From Nitrososphaeraceae archaeon (GTDB taxonomy: Archaea; Thermoproteota; Nitrososphaeria; Nitrososphaerales; Nitrososphaeraceae): DNA of 64,000 nucleotides. This document shows positions 60,019-64,000 of this stretch, one piece after another. The notes under the pieces were generated by a model that made no database searches, was not told the origin of the DNA, and was given only the letters and a program-made list of their open reading frames with translations. A program made the position numbers and the translations under genes. The stretch's first letter is position 1; each line of letters opens with the position of its first letter. The DNA is taken from positions 1 through 64,000 of the forward strand of contig JAJPHM010000013.1 of assembly GCA_021325295.1 (NCBI GenBank), in the 5' to 3' direction.

Positions 60019-60401
60019 CATATCAGCGGTGCAATTAATTGTATCTGGAATATGAATATCAATGGATGGCTATTTTTTTTGAATGCTGCCTTTCATATAA
60101 TCAAAAGCCGACGGACAGGCCGCTCATATCGTATCGAATCGAATGGGGTAACTTGCTGGCTAGGTAAAAGCCCATCTTCTATCAATCCATGTCTTGTGCA
60201 GGTTGGTTGGACTACTACACTGCAAGCAAAAAGAAAGAATCGTAAGCAGGCTGGTGCCCAAGCTCAAAGCAGCCAGGTAGACAGGTAAACTGACGATCAG
60301 ATTAGTAGTAGATCAGCTGCAACTGAATCAGACAACTATGTACTCACTCCTTTCTGCTGGCTGTCCATCTTAAATTCTTGGTGTGCATACTATATGTTGG
60401 A
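60019..60401. other. Intergenic, nothing recognisable
   Basis: A 78-codon frame at 60052-60288 shows no family pattern. Promoter for the gene at 60402 is expected. Confidence 0.4.
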
Positions 60402-61886
60402 ATGAATGCAGTAGACAACGCTGCTGGAGCAGGACGGTTTCTTTATGCCGACTACACGCCGTTTGATGAAAACAAGAACTTTTTGGAAATGCTCAAGGAC
60501 CTTGTATCGATATCAGAGCAAATATTGAGGATAAAAAATGAAGCCGGGGCAGTGTCATCGGCCCTGACCGGTGCTGATATACTCTATAATGACTTGAACT
60601 CAAAGTTAAGGCAGTTCAGGGCAAATGTTTTAGATGCGATGGATGCCTACAATGACAAATTTAATGAAATACTGAGAACCGGCGGTCGCGCAGAAGGATC
60701 AGACCTTTTTTACAATTCAAAAACCGCCCTCTCCAAGCAGCTTGATGATACCGAAGCAAGATTCATTTCAGAATATAACAGATACAGAGATTACCTCCAG
60801 TCAAGAATGACGCAGCTGAGCGAAGCCGCAGTGGGTTATCTGCAGCAGTGGCTGCTAAGGGACTATTATGACCTGCCCTATACCCTGACATCAAGAATGC
60901 TAACGACAATAGATGCATCGATTGATGCAGCTTCAAAGAAATACAGAGTCAGCAGGTCAACCACTATATCTCTGGGTGAAAAGGGGCCGACAGGCAGTGC
61001 CGCCCCTGCTTTACTGTCATATTCATTTCATATCGACAGCACAGAACTTGAGTTTTGGAACCATAAAAGAAAAGTCTCCGACCTTGGGCTAAAAGACATG
61101 GTGGTGCCGGTGGGATTTAAGGTGCCAATTTCAGAGAAGCTAAAAAGGCCATTCAAGCTATCAAGAAAAGTTACCGGGAAAGAGCCTGATTTTGTCGATA
61201 TAGATAGTTACTACCTAGTCTCTGTCACGCTGCAGGAAAATTCTACCCTTACAACCATTGTGGCTGCCGACCCTTCAAAGCCTGATTATGACATGATAAG
61301 AATTGCCTACAGCCTTGATGGGCTGTATGTAGACCCTGCCAAGGCGCAGCAAGCCAGCTCTGCTCAAAGCCTGCCCAGAATTGATTACTTTACAAGAGAT
61401 GGTGATGGAAATGCTATCGAAGAATCAAATGTCCTCCAGCACAGGGAAATCCTGGATGCCACAGATACGAGCAAAATCCTGCTATTTGGCAGGGTGCTGG
61501 CTGACAGGATGAGCCTGCTGTCAGACCCGCGGGTCACAACGCCGCGCAGCAAGCTCGTCTCTGTCAAGGTCGACGACAAGCATGCAATAGACCTCAGAGA
61601 AAAGGAAAAGGAGAACCTTCTGACTTTTGACCCTGTGCTTGTTGTTCTTTTTTTGGAGTCGATAGCAGGCGGGTTTTCGCCGATTGTATCTAAATTAAAA
61701 CAGAAAAGCATTGCTGGAGAATTGATATTGCGGCAAGAGCTTGAAGGCGGAAATAGAAGAGAGCATGTTGTAAGAATAGCCGACCTCAGGTCAGCTCTTT
61801 CTTTTGCGCCAGAAGGCAGGACAATAGCCAGCCAGCTTGGGATTGACCTCCAGCCAGAGACAAAAGGAGTCGCTTACCCAAGCTGA
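60402..61886 (+). CDS. Large hypothetical protein with helical N-terminus
   Basis: 494 residues from ATG at 60402 (ORF open from 60378). Residues about 20-190 are helix-rich (LEMLKDLVSISEQILRIKNE, LNSKLRQFRANVLDAMDAYNDKF) and the rest mixed. No transmembrane segment and no known motif. Thaumarchaeal conserved protein of unknown function is the best statement. Confidence 0.6.
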   Translation: MNAVDNAAGAGRFLYADYTPFDENKNFLEMLKDLVSISEQILRIKNEAGAVSSALTGADILYNDLNSKLRQFRANVLDAMDAYNDKFNEILRTGGRAEGSDLFYNSKTALSKQLDDTEARFISEYNRYRDYLQSRMTQLSEAAVGYLQQWLLRDYYDLPYTLTSRMLTTIDASIDAASKKYRVSRSTTISLGEKGPTGSAAPALLSYSFHIDSTELEFWNHKRKVSDLGLKDMVVPVGFKVPISEKLKRPFKLSRKVTGKEPDFVDIDSYYLVSVTLQENSTLTTIVAADPSKPDYDMIRIAYSLDGLYVDPAKAQQASSAQSLPRIDYFTRDGDGNAIEESNVLQHREILDATDTSKILLFGRVLADRMSLLSDPRVTTPRSKLVSVKVDDKHAIDLREKEKENLLTFDPVLVVLFLESIAGGFSPIVSKLKQKSIAGELILRQELEGGNRREHVVRIADLRSALSFAPEGRTIASQLGIDLQPETKGVAYPS

Positions 61887-61996
61887 TGCACCTGATGAAA
61901 ATTAGGCAACAAGAACAGCAATTAACTCGCTGGCCTACCTGTCGGGACTGTCTGATTGACCGACTGGTCGACAGGGCCGGTTAGTTAGTTATTTAA

Positions 61997-62455
61997 TTAA
62001 TGTCTGCTTGACGTCAACCCCAACTTCGAATCTCTGTCTGATTTACAAAAGGCATACAGTGCGTCATAAACATGGAATTGCTTTTGCATATTGTCATAAT
62101 CGTCTTTTGAAATCAGGCTAAAGCCAGCTGCAATGGCGACCAGACCTTCTGACTGTGGAGTCAACGATCTGTTCTGGGTATCCGCGCCCCTGACTATTCT
62201 GGCCAGCTCGACCAGCGCAGGGTCTTTTGCAAGATTATACTTTTTCAAAATCGCATCAAATGAGCATTCCTCGCCATGGTGCCCCAGCTCTGCATTTGGA
62301 ACATCAAACGGTATGGCACCATGCTCTCTGGCTACCTCGATCACTTTGTGAGCAGGTACAAATAGAAACTCGGCGTCTTTGTCAACAAAATTTTTTATCA
62401 GCCAAGGGCAGGCTATCCTGTCTACTTTGGCATGTTCTCTTGTTATCCATTTCAT
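61997..62455 (-). CDS. ChrB C-terminal domain protein
   Basis: 152 residues: WITREHAKVDRIACPWLIKNFVDKDAEFLFVPAHKV, GHHGEECSFDAILKKYNLAKDPALVELARIVRGADT. This is the ChrB_C domain, found in bacterial chromate-resistance regulators and as a stand-alone protein elsewhere. The role in Archaea is not established; no ChrA transporter is adjacent. Confidence 0.85.
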   Translation of the reverse strand: MKWITREHAKVDRIACPWLIKNFVDKDAEFLFVPAHKVIEVAREHGAIPFDVPNAELGHHGEECSFDAILKKYNLAKDPALVELARIVRGADTQNRSLTPQSEGLVAIAAGFSLISKDDYDNMQKQFHVYDALYAFCKSDRDSKLGLTSSRH

Positions 62456-63232
62456 CTAGTCAGTTTCATCCCGTTTCATGGAATATAGCAGGATCGGCAC
62501 ATATATTCAGACATATATGCATACATGCATGCATGCACGCATACATAGCTGTAGCTGCCATCATCTGCACTGCATATCTGACAGATACGCAAAAAAGAAG
62601 AGAAAACGGACATTCAGCTCAAGCATGGTAACTGTGAATTTCGGGTAGTTTTGAGCAGTTTAGCCAGCTGTTTGTGCGACTTTGCTGTTGTTTATCTGGA
62701 TATAGAGTATTGTTGAGCCACTTTCATTGAATTTGGGAGCAAGTTATTCAGCATTCGCGCTTGCCGCTGCAAGGTGGTTGCACATCAATCGAGTTTTTGC
62801 ATGCAAATTTGGGTGTTTTGCGTGCATTTGAGCCAGTTTGTTACCGATAATTCTACATTTTTTCGCTCATCATTATGCAACCGATGCCAGTGAAGAACAT
62901 GCTGCAAGCCAACACGGTAACCTGCTGTACTGGCCTGTGATTTTGCGAAAAGGGCTATCGCAGAGAAGTACGAATAGGTAAATAGACGGATGGATAGAGT
63001 AGCAACCGGCCCATTCTTGACTTTTGTTTTCCATTGACCTTTCGATCTCCTCGCCAGCCTTCATTTCCTTATCAACCGGCTATCTATAAGAGAACTAATT
63101 TGAGGATCGGTTTGTCGATCCTTCCTTCCCTTCTTTCCATCTTGTTCATGGTTTTGTTCTGATGGTAGCAGCCGATCTGGCAATCAGCAATAATAATACG
63201 TGATGGTCTTATAAGAATTCTTCCTTCTTGAT
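62456..63232. other. Long non-coding stretch
   Basis: No convincing ORF. Contains a short ATGC-rich simple repeat (near 62515-62545) and, at 62750-62880, a second TGCA-rich stretch (TTTTTGCATGCAAATT, GCGTGCATTTG, ATTATGCAACC). Confidence 0.4.
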
Positions 63233-64000
63233 CTATTTTGCTGCAGTTCCAGTGACAGTAAATGTATGCAGGCCACTGCCATAATCCAGCTGTATATATG
63301 TCGAGTTGGACGACGTCCTGTCGAGTATGGCCGTATATCCAGTGGGACTTCCATCCATTGTTGCAGAATGCGGCTGTCCTATTATCTTGCCTGCGTCCAT
63401 CACTGTAAAGCCGCGCTTACCAGTCTCCACAGCCTTGAAAGAAATCTGCTTGGCTGGCTCGTTGTACTGGAAATCGGATATTGCAGAGGTTGTTTCAATC
63501 TGCACCGTAGAGGGCTTGCTGCCAACTGTCACCTGCTCGCTTGTGTGATTTGCATAGGCGGCAGGCAGAGTTGTAAAGTCAGACAGGTCTGCGGCGCCGC
63601 TTGCAGAAAAGTTCCCGGCAATTTTTTCAAATTCAGGCGTGTATATGGTAAATGAAGAGTTTGAGCTTGCAGTAAAGACCATAAACACTGTCCTCTGCGC
63701 AGTGACCAGTTGATATGTGTCTGCCAGAGTCCTGTCTCCTGCAAAGTTGCAGCCTGCAATGTAGTGGAGCGCCTTGACCTTGTTTGCAAGGAATACTATC
63801 TCTGACGACTGCGGCGGGGAGCATAGGTTCTGTGCATGGCGGATCTGGGGCAGATTCCTGTTGTCGTCTGTTATTATGCTCATTGAAGCATAGCCTGTCT
63901 TGTTTGTTGAGCCGGGCACAAGCTCTACATGGGAGAAAGCAACGATGTGAGTGTTGTTCAGGTTATTTCTGTCGGCATACTGCAGGCCAGTCCATGACGG
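63233..64000 (-). CDS. Secreted hypothetical protein, 5' end beyond window
   Basis: The frame is open from the window edge to a stop at 63233, giving 255 codons. The visible part is Ser/Thr/Asn-rich with repeats of beta character (IVFLANKVKALHYIAGCNFAGDRTL, TVFMVFTASSNSSF) and ends with LDYGSGLHTFTVTG. Likely an extracellular protein. The C-terminus lacks a PEFG-CTERM signal. No family recognised. Confidence 0.6.
   Translation of the reverse strand, partial: PSWTGLQYADRNNLNNTHIVAFSHVELVPGSTNKTGYASMSIITDDNRNLPQIRHAQNLCSPPQSSEIVFLANKVKALHYIAGCNFAGDRTLADTYQLVTAQRTVFMVFTASSNSSFTIYTPEFEKIAGNFSASGAADLSDFTTLPAAYANHTSEQVTVGSKPSTVQIETTSAISDFQYNEPAKQISFKAVETGKRGFTVMDAGKIIGQPHSATMDGSPTGYTAILDRTSSNSTYIQLDYGSGLHTFTVTGTAAK

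Noticed and set aside
60052-60288. 78-codon ORF
   Set aside because: No motif, no conserved-looking pattern and no promoter that distinguishes it.
62505-62555. ATGCATGC-like simple repeat
   Set aside because: Short tandem sequence with no flanking structure; no CRISPR-like repeat and spacer units.
1-64000. CRISPR array, rRNA, complete transposase
   Set aside because: None seen on either strand.

Overview
The window looks like an ammonia-oxidising thaumarchaeon, probably of the Nitrososphaera group. It carries a family-B DNA polymerase, a NurA-HerA-Mre11-Rad50 repair operon, a short archaeal PurA, a two-domain archaeal-type ThrRS, DUF373 and MarC membrane proteins, BluB for cobalamin, a PEFG-CTERM surface protein (a sorting tag typical of Thaumarchaeota), TATA-like boxes close to start codons, and two archaeal tRNA genes without encoded CCA, one with an intron-like insertion in the D-loop. 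No rRNA, CRISPR array or complete transposase is visible.

Layout. (1) 0-9 kb: egtD and egtB (ergothioneine), a lone receiver protein, an AbrB/PIN toxin-antitoxin pair whose toxin is frameshifted, crcB behind a fluoride riboswitch and followed by a broken DUF190 gene, a PEFG-CTERM surface protein and winged-helix regulators. (2) 9-22 kb: an accessory island with a serine recombinase, a type II restriction-modification pair whose methyltransferase carries an N-terminal DCD-like domain, a HEPN-type protein next to a DUF5343 protein, many very small membrane, RHH or cysteine-rich proteins, further toxin-antitoxin genes and several decayed genes. A repeated composite motif, ACTTTAN-8 nt-TGTGCACR, recurs at gene boundaries in this island only. 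(3) 23-47 kb: ordinary core genome (marC, DUF2795, DUF373, Nudix, pyrF, purA, thrS, Xaa-Pro peptidase, agmatinase-family enzyme, polB, nurA-herA-mre11-rad50). (4) 47.4-49.9 kb: a 2.46-kb cassette bounded by 15-bp direct repeats that copy the 3' end of the adjacent tRNA-Arg(CCT). It holds a tightly overlapping four-gene operon (three small helix-turn-helix proteins plus a HEPN/DUF4145-like protein) and a RelBE-like pair. (5) 50-64 kb: a membrane HD-domain protein, bluB, a spherulin-4-like secreted protein, tRNA-Val(GAC), a thiamine-diphosphate 2-oxoacid decarboxylase gene flanked by repeats resembling the tRNA-Val 3' end, a KTSC protein, a DMT transporter, a ChrB-C protein and the 3' part of a secreted protein.

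How the parts fit: ergothioneine synthesis, fluoride export and an iron-trafficking-like protein fit stress tolerance. The island and the tRNA-Arg cassette look like defence and mobile DNA. The most unusual observations are the gene-boundary motif of the island, the tRNA-bounded HTH/HEPN cassette, the DCD-methyltransferase fusion and the decarboxylase gene at tRNA-Val. Several genes are broken by single-base indels, some in homopolymers; real decay and sequencing error cannot be separated from the sequence alone.
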